Assembly (NCBI GenBank): GCA_903875575.1 | Contig: CAIQWJ010000068.1 | Location: 1 to 41,896 of the forward strand | Origin: an uncultured Acidobacteriia bacterium | Lineage (GTDB): Bacteria; Acidobacteriota; Terriglobia; Bryobacterales; Bryobacteraceae | Direction: 5' to 3' | Length of the DNA: 41,896 nt | Part shown: piece after piece, positions 32,994-41,528 of the stretch | How positions within the stretch are numbered: the first letter of the stretch is position 1 | How the letters are laid out: every line of letters starts with the position of its first letter | Translations under genes and position numbers: made by a program | The notes under the pieces: model-generated | The model's database searches: none | The model's input: only the letters and a program-made list of their open reading frames with translations | What the model was told of the DNA's origin: nothing

Positions 32994-35900
32994 TTATTTC
33001 GCGGCCGCCGCCACCGTCGGTGTCTGGAACAACTGTACCTTTTGGATCGCCCAGGCAGGCGCATTCGCAGCGGTCGCAGTCTGCGTGATGCGGACAAACT
33101 TCGCCTTTGTCGGCTTGAAATCTATCACCACAGTGCCGCTGTCGCCCTGGCCTTCAGCCAGCGGAGCGCCCCAGGTCTTGCCGTCGATGGACGCTTCCAC
33201 CTTGTACCCGCGTGGCCACATGCCGTTGTTCTGGCCTCCACGTCCGCCACCGAATGCAGCGCCACCGAATCCGCCTGGGCCACCGCCAGGGAATCCGCCG
33301 GGGCCGGCTCCAGCGAAGCCACCCGGACCGCCGGCAGCCAGCGCGCCATCAGCGGGTGTCCCGCCCGGTGCACCTGCTGCTGCCGGTCCGCGTCCGCCAC
33401 CAGCGCCACCACCACCGCGCCCGCCACGTCCACCGCCAGATCCACCTGCCGCGCCAGCCGGACCACTCGCACCACCCGGGCCACCCCGGCCAGGCGCTTG
33501 CGGCGGAGGCGGAGCGGTCAGCTCCATTCCCGCCAGAGTTACGGTCGCCGGCAATTCAAGCTGGAACCAGGTACCCGCAGTCTGAGCCGTACCCGTCGTC
33601 CACGGTGCGCCCGGCTTAGCAGCGAGTACATTGCCCGCAGTCTCGGGACTCACGCTTGCCGTTGCTTTCCATGTCTGCTGGCCCTGCACCACGGCAGGCA
33701 CCACACCTTCCAGTTCGCGAACCGTCCATTTCTTATGATTCAGATTCGCCGCGCGCACCGCCGCCACCTGAGCAGGCGTCACAAACGATGCGCTGTTACC
33801 GAAACTGTTTCGCAGGTACGAGACAACGTCCGCGATCCACTGATCGGTATTCTTGTTCATCGGGACCATTTCTTCGGTGTACGTCTTGCCATCCACCGGT
33901 CCGTTGAGTCCCGCGAGCACGACGTTGATCGCGTAATCGCGATGACCCAGAACGCGGATTGAGCCGGCGTGTGGCGGAGCCTTGGTCCGCGCCGGACCCG
34001 CTCCGGCCTGCGGTGCGCCCTTGCCGTCATCGCCATGGCAACTGAAGCACAGCTCTTCGTAGACCGCCGCGCCGCGTTGCATCGTCTGTAAATCTGTTTG
34101 CGAAAGCCCCGCCCGTGAGAACGTCTGTATCGGATACAGAATCTGGTTCCCGATTTCACGCACTCCCCGCGCCTTGTTTGCTTCTTCGGCCGAGTGAATC
34201 GTATTGCGCGCGTCCGGATCCTTCAGCGTGTTCATCGTCAGCATCGCCTGAATCGTAACGTCGGCGTCTTTATCCGTCTGAGCTGCGCGATTGTAATCCG
34301 CCGCGAACGATTTGTCGCCCGCTTTATAAAGCGTTTCGCTGGCGCGAATAGCCTGTACCCGCATCTCAGGATGTGAGTCCCGCATTTCCGTGCGCGCCAA
34401 TGCCGGGTCCAGTGCATTCAAACCTTCCAGCGTCCAAAGCGCATGAATGCGCGCCAGTTGATTGCCGGACGTGCGAACCATCGCTTCCAGAGCCGGCACT
34501 ACCGATTTATCCTGCTTCAGCACCAGCAGCTTCTGTGCCGTATCGCGCCACCAGCCGATCGGATTATCCAGATGCGCCACCAGTTGCGCGGGCGTCTCAT
34601 CGAACATGTGCGGCTGTTGTGAAGCAGCGGGCTTGCCATCGTACACCAGCCGCCAAACGCGCCCATAGTTGATGACTTTGTCCAGCTTGTACTGATCGAT
34701 CTTCGCTCTCAGGTAAGAACCCGGCGGCGTCCACTGCGATTCCTGAATAATGCCGTGATACATATCCAGCACATAGAGCAAACCGTCCGGGCCAACCCGG
34801 ATATTGACCGGGCGGAACAGAGGATCGGTACTCAACACAAATTCCGAACCAGGATAGGCGTTTCGCAGCTGCGTCAGGCCTTCCGTCTTGACAATTTTTG
34901 CCCGGCGAATCAGCCGTCCCACAGGCTCGCAGAACAACAGATCGCCCTGCATATCTTCCGGATACCGGTCGGTGCGAACAATGGCGGGGCCATTGGAAGC
35001 GGTCACATGATTCAGTGCGCCGATCGGCAACCGCACGCGGCGCGTTCCGCCCTGCATATCGCCAATCGTCGGTGCGGGCCACACCGTCAGGAAATCCGGC
35101 TCCGTCTGGTCGTTCACGCTGAATGCGCCGTACTGGATCGGCACCTGGAAATTGACCGGTCCGCGCTCGCCGCCCGCGTCCACAAACCACATCTTGCCGT
35201 AATCATCCTGGGCCAGTCCCCACTGTCCGCCGTTCGGGCCCGTTGGTTCTCTCAGGACACCGTTCGGTGTCCAGCGAATGCGAAATGCATTGTAGGTACT
35301 GTAAATCCAGTTGTCCAGGCCCCAGACGAATCCGCTCTCCTGATGCTCAAGATTTCCCCGGACTCCCCCGCCGTTGTAAAACACTTCTTTCTGGTCCGCG
35401 GTTCCCGTGCCCTTGCTGTCGACGTACTTCATAATGTCGTTGGCATCCGTTTCGATCGAAAGAATCTTGTTCTTGTCGAGCGGCAGTACCATGCGTGGGA
35501 GCACCATCTTGTCCACGAACACGCCGTGCTTGTCGTACTTGCCGTCGCCCTTCGTGCTCTCGTGCGTGCTGATCCGGCTGATGGGCAGATATTCGTCGTT
35601 CCCGTCCGCATCCGGCATGTAAGTGCGCATCTCCGTAATGAACATGCGACCGTTGCCATCCCATTCGATGGCTGATGGATTGATGACATTCGGGTCCGAC
35701 AGTACCAGTTCCATATGGAAGCCGGCCGGCAGAATGAAATGTTTCGCTTCTTCCTGTGCGGTCAGCGGACGAATGGCGTCCTTGGGTGTGAAATCCGCAC
35801 CCGGGTTGTCCAGATTGAGATCGCCTGTGCCACGGCCGCCACCACCACCTCCTCGCGCTGGGGGCAACACGCCACGGCCAGGTCCCTGAGCTGCGGGTGG

Positions 35901-36014
35901 AGGCGGAGCCTGCGTCTGGCCGAAAAGGGCGATGCCGACCAGCATGGCCGATAGCCCAAGGGGAACTGCCAGCCACAGACGACGGGTGCGCGATTGATTT
36001 ATTTTTGAATGCAC
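32994..36014 (-). CDS. Exported PVC-type dehydrogenase: beta-propeller, HEAT repeats, cytochrome c, discoidin-like domain
   Basis: A 1006-residue multi-domain periplasmic protein. Signal/anchor (RRLWLAVPLGLSAMLVGIALF) is followed by a Pro/Gly linker and a PVC-type membrane-bound dehydrogenase propeller (about 85-480: GFHMELVLSDPNVINPSAIE, NIRVGPDGLLYVLDMYHG). Armadillo/HEAT-like helices follow (about 490-640), then a class I cytochrome c with CFSCH at about 654-658. A C-terminal F5/8 type C-like domain (LELPATVTLAGMELTA and YKVEASIDGKTWG) is split by a Gly-rich insert at about 838-928. The start is GTG 36014 with GAGAGG (36029-36024) upstream. It likely oxidises a sugar or other reduced compound and passes electrons through its heme c, perhaps toward the adjacent oxidase. 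Confidence 0.85.
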   Translation of the reverse strand: MHSKINQSRTRRLWLAVPLGLSAMLVGIALFGQTQAPPPPAAQGPGRGVLPPARGGGGGGRGTGDLNLDNPGADFTPKDAIRPLTAQEEAKHFILPAGFHMELVLSDPNVINPSAIEWDGNGRMFITEMRTYMPDADGNDEYLPISRISTHESTKGDGKYDKHGVFVDKMVLPRMVLPLDKNKILSIETDANDIMKYVDSKGTGTADQKEVFYNGGGVRGNLEHQESGFVWGLDNWIYSTYNAFRIRWTPNGVLREPTGPNGGQWGLAQDDYGKMWFVDAGGERGPVNFQVPIQYGAFSVNDQTEPDFLTVWPAPTIGDMQGGTRRVRLPIGALNHVTASNGPAIVRTDRYPEDMQGDLLFCEPVGRLIRRAKIVKTEGLTQLRNAYPGSEFVLSTDPLFRPVNIRVGPDGLLYVLDMYHGIIQESQWTPPGSYLRAKIDQYKLDKVINYGRVWRLVYDGKPAASQQPHMFDETPAQLVAHLDNPIGWWRDTAQKLLVLKQDKSVVPALEAMVRTSGNQLARIHALWTLEGLNALDPALARTEMRDSHPEMRVQAIRASETLYKAGDKSFAADYNRAAQTDKDADVTIQAMLTMNTLKDPDARNTIHSAEEANKARGVREIGNQILYPIQTFSRAGLSQTDLQTMQRGAAVYEELCFSCHGDDGKGAPQAGAGPARTKAPPHAGSIRVLGHRDYAINVVLAGLNGPVDGKTYTEEMVPMNKNTDQWIADVVSYLRNSFGNSASFVTPAQVAAVRAANLNHKKWTVRELEGVVPAVVQGQQTWKATASVSPETAGNVLAAKPGAPWTTGTAQTAGTWFQLELPATVTLAGMELTAPPPPQAPGRGGPGGASGPAGAAGGSGGGRGGRGGGGAGGGRGPAAAGAPGGTPADGALAAGGPGGFAGAGPGGFPGGGPGGFGGAAFGGGRGGQNNGMWPRGYKVEASIDGKTWGAPLAEGQGDSGTVVIDFKPTKAKFVRITQTATAANAPAWAIQKVQLFQTPTVAAAAK

Positions 36015-36311
36015 GGAATTTTACCTCTCACTCTATTCCTGGACCGAAATAGTGGACGGACAAACGCATATAACTATATATGAACTCCAGGCCGACGGCA
36101 ACCGCGATTCACCAACTCCACTCCCTGCCATGAAGCGGCACCCCGACCCACCATCATGACCCTGCCGGCGCAAAACAACCTTTCCGGCGGAGTGCCATAA
36201 CCCTGCATGTAATTGTCGTGACCCACTGACTGGGAAGCGCACAAAGCCGGCGCGAAAAAACGACACCGAAAAGCAGATGCCCGGTAGAACTGCGTGCTAA
36301 ACTCAGAGGCC
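36015..36311. promoter_or_regulatory. Divergent promoter region (propeller/cytochrome gene vs cupredoxin operon)
   Basis: 297 bp without a credible gene. It contains the AT-rich inverted repeat CATATAACTATATATG at 36067-36082 (6-bp arms, 4-bp spacer), about 55 bp upstream of the minus-strand GTG start. This could carry the promoter or an operator for the cytochrome c gene. No clear promoter is seen for the plus-strand cupredoxin gene. Confidence 0.4.
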
Positions 36312-37157
36312 ATGAGTGTTCCTTACCCCTCACGTTCCACGTTTTTGAGCGCAGGCGTTATGCTCCTGGCAACCGTAGCTGCCTATGGCCAGGCACCTAA
36401 AGCCACCCCAAAAGCCGCTCCGAAAGCCGCTGCAACTGCCGGCGCGCCCGCAGCTCCTTCCGGGCCGGATGTAGCCGTTCTGGGCAGAATTTCCTTCAAG
36501 GGCCAGGCCCCCGTGCTCAAGCCGATCGCGATGGATTCGGAACCCACCTGCGCCGCAAAACATACCGGCAAAGTATTTCCGGAGACCGTCGTGGTCAACC
36601 CAAACGGCACTCTGAAGAATGTATTCGTTTACGTGAAAACGGGCCTCGAAGGGAAGACCTTCCCGGTGCCCCAGACTCCGGTCACCTTGAATCAGCTCGG
36701 CTGCATGTATGACCCGCACGTCTTCGGTATCCTTGTCGGTCAGGATTTGAAGATCGTCAACAGTGACGCCACCACGCACAACGTTCACGGTGCCGCGCAG
36801 ATCAACCCGGACTTCAATATCGGCCAGCGCCAGGGTGCGGGTCCCATCATCCGCATCTTCGATAAGCCGGAAACCACCGTGCCGATTGTCTGCAATCAAC
36901 ACCCCTGGATGAAGTCAGTTGCTCACGTCATGTCCAACCCGTTCTTCGCGGTTTCGGGTGCCGATGGCGGCTTTGAGATCAAGAACCTGCCTCCCGGCAC
37001 TTACACCCTGGAAGCCCTCCATGAAAAATACGGAGCCAGCACCCAACAGGTCACCGTAGTCGCCGGCAAGCCGGTCACCGTAAACTTCAGCTTCAGTTCC
37101 GGACAGGCCTTCGTGCCGGGTTCCCTGAAAACGCTGGCGACCGTCATCGTCCCATAA
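36312..37157 (+). CDS. Exported cupredoxin with carboxypeptidase-regulatory-like domain
   Basis: A 281-residue periplasmic copper protein. Signal peptide (to about AAYG) is followed by a Lys/Ala/Pro linker (KATPKAAPKAAATA), then a plastocyanin-like domain. Type-1 copper ligands are plausible: His156 in TTHNVHG, Cys194, His197 and a Met (200 or 207) in CNQHPWMKSVAHVM. After it, FEIKNLPPGTYTLEALHEKYGA is a short carboxypeptidase-regulatory-like beta-sandwich. It is the first gene of a plus-strand operon with an ABC transporter and TonB receptor, divergent from the cytochrome c dehydrogenase and near the oxidase, so an electron-carrier or copper-carrier role is likely. I chose ATG 36312; an in-frame GTG at 36294 is an alternative. 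Confidence 0.82.
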   Translation: MSVPYPSRSTFLSAGVMLLATVAAYGQAPKATPKAAPKAAATAGAPAAPSGPDVAVLGRISFKGQAPVLKPIAMDSEPTCAAKHTGKVFPETVVVNPNGTLKNVFVYVKTGLEGKTFPVPQTPVTLNQLGCMYDPHVFGILVGQDLKIVNSDATTHNVHGAAQINPDFNIGQRQGAGPIIRIFDKPETTVPIVCNQHPWMKSVAHVMSNPFFAVSGADGGFEIKNLPPGTYTLEALHEKYGASTQQVTVVAGKPVTVNFSFSSGQAFVPGSLKTLATVIVP

Positions 37158-37179
37158 CCCCGTTCGCAGACCGGCGAAA

Positions 37180-38088
37180 ATGTCCGCCAAATTGAACGTC
37201 CGGAATATCCGCAAACGCTACGGTGCTGTGCAGGCTCTGAACGGTGTCAGCTTCCACATTGATGCGGGAGAAATTTTGGGCCTGCTCGGCGCGAACGGCG
37301 CGGGAAAGACCACCGCTGTTGAATCCATCGCCGGCTTGTGCGAACCCGATAGCGGCACCGTCGAAGTCTGCGGAATAGACGCGTGCCGCCATCCGAATGA
37401 AGCGAAACAACGGATGGGGCTCGCCCTCTCCGCCACCTCCCTGCAGGATAAGATCACTCCCCGCGAAGCCATCGAAAATTTCGGCTCGTTCTACCGCCAC
37501 CGCGTTCGTACGGAAGCGCTGCTCGAACGCTTCGATCTCAACGGCAAGGCCGATCAGCCTTTCGAAACACTCTCTACCGGGCAGCGGCAGCGTCTGGCTC
37601 TCGCCCTCGCCTTCGTCAACGAACCGGAACTGCTGATTCTGGACGAACCCTCCGCCGGCCTCGATCCGGACGCCCGTCGCAATATGCAGGCGTCAGTCCG
37701 GGAGATGAAGGAAGGCGGCGGTGCCGTGCTGCTGACCACCCACGACATGGAGGAAGCGCGGCAACTGTGCGACCGCTTGGTTGTGATTCACCTTGGCCGC
37801 GTTGTAGCGGAAGGCTCACCCGCCAGTCTGATCTCAGGTTCGCGAACCACCACAACGGTTTCCCTGAGGCTGACGCCCTCTCTGGACCCACAGTCACTCT
37901 CCTCCATCGATGGAATAAGTGCGGTCGAATGTAACGGTGCCATCGTGAGTTTCGCCACTGCTGATGTGAATCGGGCGTTGGCGCAACTCATCCCGCTGCT
38001 GAACTCGCGCGCCATCGCCATCACCGAACTCCACGCGCAGAAGGCAACACTGGAAGAAGTCGTCTCCGCCCTCATGAACCAGAATTGA
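37180..38088 (+). CDS. ABC transporter ATP-binding protein (ABC-2 type exporter)
   Basis: A 302-residue ATPase: Walker A GANGAGKT at about 38-45, signature LSTGQ (Thr replaces the usual Gly), Walker B LLILDEPSAGLDPDARR, switch His in TTHDMEEA. The C-terminal 80 residues are a typical regulatory extension. It pairs with the ABC-2 permease 13 bp downstream. The NosF/CcmA-like architecture is generic to exporters and does not define the substrate. It starts 22 bp after the cupredoxin gene. Confidence 0.9.
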   Translation: MSAKLNVRNIRKRYGAVQALNGVSFHIDAGEILGLLGANGAGKTTAVESIAGLCEPDSGTVEVCGIDACRHPNEAKQRMGLALSATSLQDKITPREAIENFGSFYRHRVRTEALLERFDLNGKADQPFETLSTGQRQRLALALAFVNEPELLILDEPSAGLDPDARRNMQASVREMKEGGGAVLLTTHDMEEARQLCDRLVVIHLGRVVAEGSPASLISGSRTTTTVSLRLTPSLDPQSLSSIDGISAVECNGAIVSFATADVNRALAQLIPLLNSRAIAITELHAQKATLEEVVSALMNQN

Positions 38089-38101
38089 TGCCGGACGAAT
38101 C

Positions 38102-39604
38102 ATGATGCCAAGCCTGCTGCGACAGATCGCGCTGAACGTCCGGCTGAATTTTCGCAGCCGGATGGCGCTGATCTACGGCTACCTGTTCCCCACGATATTT
38201 CTGCTCGCGTTCCGCACTCTCTATCGCCATGAAAGGCTTCCACTCGCGCTGCATGCCGGTGAACTGCTCACCGTCACCATTCTTGGCGGTGCGTGCTTCG
38301 GCCTGCCCACCGGCATCGTGAGCGACCGCGAACGTGGCGTCTGGCGTCGCTATAAAGTACTGCCCACTTCAGCCCTGAGTATTCTGGGCGGCACCCTGGT
38401 GACACGATACCTGCTGCTGCTCACCTCCGGAATACTGCAACTCGCCCTCGCCATGGCAATCGGGATGCCTGCGCCGCGGCACCCCCTCGCTCTGTGGGCC
38501 GCGTTCAGCGTAGCGGCAATTGCCTTCATGGGAATCGGTCTCGATATCGCCATGCTCGCCGCGAACGTGCCCGCGGTGCAGGCTCTCGGACAATGCATTT
38601 TTCTGCCGATGCTGATCGTCGGAGGAGTCGCGGTTTCGCTCGCCAGTCTTCCGGCTTGGGCGCAGCACGTCTCCGCTTTCGCGCCGGGCCGTTACGCGGT
38701 AGAGGCGATTCAGGCCTGCGTCACGGGCGCTGGCCTTACCGGCTCCCGCGCCACAGAAACCCGATTCGATCTACTGGCTCTCCTCGCAATTGGCTTAGTG
38801 GCCGCGGCCGCCGGAGTTCGCGCCTTCCGCTGGGACACCCGACAGCGCCCCAGCCCGTGGCTCGCAGCCTCCGTCCTCGGCTGTCTTGCGACTGGCCTTG
38901 CGACCGAGTTCAGCGGACGTGTCCACAGCGAAACCGTTCAGCGCGAAGAACAACACAACGCCAGCGAATATCTCCCAGTCCATACCCCAACCCTCCAGAC
39001 CGACGCCGCAACAAGTCCCTCCGAACAGCAGCCAATCGGCGCGAGCGCTTCCTCCGGACCCACTGTTTCCAAACCGGCAACTGCCCATAGAGCCAACGCC
39101 ACCGATCCCGCAACCTGGCAGGATGTCACGCGCGAGGATATCGCCGGCGTCGCCTTCGAACGCCTCCCCGCCGATACCGGCGTGGTTGCCCCAATCGCTG
39201 GCATCAGTGACGAGCCCGATCCCGAGATCGCCGATCAGCTCCAGCAGCTTCAATCGGCTCTTCCTTCCTGGCAGCCCGGCAAAAGTGGCGACCCCGTTCA
39301 GCGCGTCCGAAACTATCTTTACGCCGCCGCCATCGCCGATGTGTCCCGCATGGATCCTTTGGAACGCTTTGTGCCTCTTGTCGTCTTCGAACAGCTCCGA
39401 AAGAGCATCGCGGCGGAAAATCTCCCCAAAATTCTCTATTTCATCGCCCTGCATCCGCTCGATGGCAGCGACGCAGCCGTTCAGCGGTTGCACGAACTAG
39501 GCCTGCCAGACGGACCTGAAGATACTCGGTTACTTCGGAACCGGGCTATGATGTACGCATTCAAGTTACTGGGCCGCATCACTGTTGCTCCAGACGCGAA
39601 ATAA
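38102..39604 (+). CDS. ABC-2 type permease with unknown C-terminal extension
   Basis: A 500-residue protein. Residues 1-245 are an ABC-2 permease with six hydrophobic segments (FPTIFLLAFRTLY, GGACFGLPTGIVSDRERGV, and so on). A seventh hydrophobic segment at about 252-271 should put the rest in the periplasm. A Ser/Thr/Pro/Gln-rich linker (about 280-340) leads to a mostly helical domain of about 150 residues (IADQLQQLQSALPSWQPG, VRNYLYAAAIADVSRMDPLE, KILYFIALHPLDG) that I do not recognise. Ordinary ABC-2 permeases end near residue 260, so this one is almost double length. Partner of the ATPase just upstream; substrate unknown. Confidence 0.8.
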   Translation: MMPSLLRQIALNVRLNFRSRMALIYGYLFPTIFLLAFRTLYRHERLPLALHAGELLTVTILGGACFGLPTGIVSDRERGVWRRYKVLPTSALSILGGTLVTRYLLLLTSGILQLALAMAIGMPAPRHPLALWAAFSVAAIAFMGIGLDIAMLAANVPAVQALGQCIFLPMLIVGGVAVSLASLPAWAQHVSAFAPGRYAVEAIQACVTGAGLTGSRATETRFDLLALLAIGLVAAAAGVRAFRWDTRQRPSPWLAASVLGCLATGLATEFSGRVHSETVQREEQHNASEYLPVHTPTLQTDAATSPSEQQPIGASASSGPTVSKPATAHRANATDPATWQDVTREDIAGVAFERLPADTGVVAPIAGISDEPDPEIADQLQQLQSALPSWQPGKSGDPVQRVRNYLYAAAIADVSRMDPLERFVPLVVFEQLRKSIAAENLPKILYFIALHPLDGSDAAVQRLHELGLPDGPEDTRLLRNRAMMYAFKLLGRITVAPDAK

Positions 39605-39629
39605 GGGACAACATCGATTGCAGAGTAGA

Positions 39630-41528
39630 ATGCTGAAACTGTTAAGACTTGCGGGCGAAGCGCTGTTCATCCTGCCTTTGTGTGCTCAATCGCAGGTTCC
39701 CGCCACCACCAGCCCCACCGTGGTGACGGTCACCGCTCAGGCCCTCCCCCTTTCCGCAGTCTCGGCGTCAGTCACCATCATTTCCAGCGATTACATTGAG
39801 AGCAGCCACGCGGACAATGCGGCGGACCTCCTGCGCGCCGCGCCGTTTCTCCAGTTCGCGCAAAGCGGCGCTAGCGGGGGGCTCACCACAGTCACCATCC
39901 GCGGCGGCAAACCGAACTTCACTCTCGTGATGATCGATGGCGTACCTGTGAATGACATCACCAATCTGCTCGGCGGCTCGTTCGATCTCTCCAGTCTTCC
40001 GATCGTCAATATCGACCACGTGGAGATTGTCCGCGGCCCTCTCTCCGCGGTCTACGGTTCGGATGCTATCGGCGGCGTGATCAATTTCATTTCAAAAAAG
40101 GGCTCCAAAACCAAAACTCTGGATGTTGCCGCGGAGGGAGGAAGTTTCGCTCGCAGGCAACTGGAGCTCAGCACGGCGGGCGCGTGGAAAGCTCTCCAGT
40201 ATTCCGTAGGCGGATCCTGGCTCCAGGTTGGTCAGCAGGTGCTCAACGACGCTTACTCCGTCGGCTCCCTCGCGTTGAACGGCAGCGTGAACCTGGGGAA
40301 AAACCAGGTCCTCGATTTCAATGGGCGCTGGCTCAACGATGAAAGCGCCGGCTTTCCCACAGGCAGCGGCGGCGCGGAGTACGTTCTTTCGCGCAAGCCT
40401 GTCAGCGATCATGCCATTGAGTTGCTCCTTGGCACAAGCCTCAAAGGCCAGCTTCGGCCCTGGTGGCTGTACACCGTAGATCTCGATTGGGTCAAGCGGA
40501 CGGAGAATAATTCAACGCCCGCCGAACCGAGCGGCATTCCGCCGGGCCCCACCTCCCTTCCCGCTTCCACCGCATACACAGACTTCAACCGCACCAGATT
40601 TGGCGCGACCAGCCGTTTTATTTTGCCCGACAATTTTTCTCTCGCCGTAAGCGCCGGCGTACGGCAGGAAGATGGCAGCACGAAGGGTTTCCTGGCGAGC
40701 GTACTCCCGCAGTCGTTCAATCTCAGCCGCAAATCTTTGCTGGCCACTTCGGAGTTGCAGTATTCCACACCTCACCTGACCGTAACGGCAGGCTTGAGTT
40801 TCGATAGCAGCGACGGTTACGGCGAAGTGACTTCCCCGCGTCTGGGTCTCACCTGGTCGCCTGTCGAACACGGCCCACGCTTCCGCACAACGTGGACAAA
40901 GGGTTTCAAACTCCCGTCGTTTTATTCTTTCGGAAATCCGATTGTGGGGAACAAGTCACTCCAGCCGGAGCACGCTCGGTCTTTCGACGTGGGAATGGAA
41001 CAGCCGCTCGGGAAAACCCATATCACCCTTACCGGCACTTACTTCCGCAACGACTTCAGAGATCTGATCGACTTCAACTCCGTCATCTTTCGCCTGGTCA
41101 ACCGAAGTCAGGCCCTGGTCCAGGGTGGAGAGTTCGGCGGCGACTACGCCCCGAATACACGGATTCGCTTTGGAGTCGACGCATCGTACCTCGTCTGGAA
41201 CCTGAAGGACACCACCCAGCCTCTTCGCAACATCCCCCACATGAGCGGGGGCGTCCACCTCGACTGGAAGTTCACTGACCGTTTCCGCTCCCGCATCGAG
41301 ACGCAATGGCTGGGCCGTCGTTATGACTATGAAGTTACGGTTCCAACTGTGGCCAGCGTGGGAGGCTATTCAGACACAAACCTCTCGGCAAGCTACGATC
41401 TCAATCCCCGGTTCTCCCTGTACCTGCGCGGCGATAACCTGCTCAACAGCAGCTTCCACGAATACATTGGCTTTCCGAATCCCGGAGTCGCGGTTCGCTT
41501 TGGTATCCGGTTTCATGCGCTGCCGTGA
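39630..41528 (+). CDS. TonB-dependent receptor, BtuB/CirA-like
   Basis: A 632-residue outer-membrane receptor. Signal peptide (to about LCAQ) is followed by a TonB-box-like PTVVTVTAQ, the plug domain (ADLLRAAPFLQFAQSG, TVTIRGGKPNFTLVMIDGVP, VEIVRGPLSAVYGSDAIGGV), and a 22-strand barrel with FKLPSFYSFGNPIVGNKSLQ and the terminal NLLNSSFHEYIGFPNPG region. Unlike the Oar-like protein at 7919 it has no N-terminal carboxypeptidase domain. No cobalamin riboswitch precedes it, and it follows the ABC permease by 25 bp, so it is in the cupredoxin operon; a metal or metallophore ligand is a reasonable guess. The start is uncertain: TTG 39618, 9 nt after AGGGA, is an alternative to ATG 39630. Confidence 0.85.
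   Translation: MLKLLRLAGEALFILPLCAQSQVPATTSPTVVTVTAQALPLSAVSASVTIISSDYIESSHADNAADLLRAAPFLQFAQSGASGGLTTVTIRGGKPNFTLVMIDGVPVNDITNLLGGSFDLSSLPIVNIDHVEIVRGPLSAVYGSDAIGGVINFISKKGSKTKTLDVAAEGGSFARRQLELSTAGAWKALQYSVGGSWLQVGQQVLNDAYSVGSLALNGSVNLGKNQVLDFNGRWLNDESAGFPTGSGGAEYVLSRKPVSDHAIELLLGTSLKGQLRPWWLYTVDLDWVKRTENNSTPAEPSGIPPGPTSLPASTAYTDFNRTRFGATSRFILPDNFSLAVSAGVRQEDGSTKGFLASVLPQSFNLSRKSLLATSELQYSTPHLTVTAGLSFDSSDGYGEVTSPRLGLTWSPVEHGPRFRTTWTKGFKLPSFYSFGNPIVGNKSLQPEHARSFDVGMEQPLGKTHITLTGTYFRNDFRDLIDFNSVIFRLVNRSQALVQGGEFGGDYAPNTRIRFGVDASYLVWNLKDTTQPLRNIPHMSGGVHLDWKFTDRFRSRIETQWLGRRYDYEVTVPTVASVGGYSDTNLSASYDLNPRFSLYLRGDNLLNSSFHEYIGFPNPGVAVRFGIRFHALP

Noticed and set aside
36033-36313. Two short minus-strand frames (77-79 codons) in the divergent promoter region
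   Set aside because: No ribosome sites, no homology, and they occupy the expected promoter space between two well-supported divergent genes.
39605-39629. Cobalamin riboswitch before the BtuB-like receptor
   Set aside because: The spacer is only 25 bp and carries no B12-box or conserved riboswitch segments.
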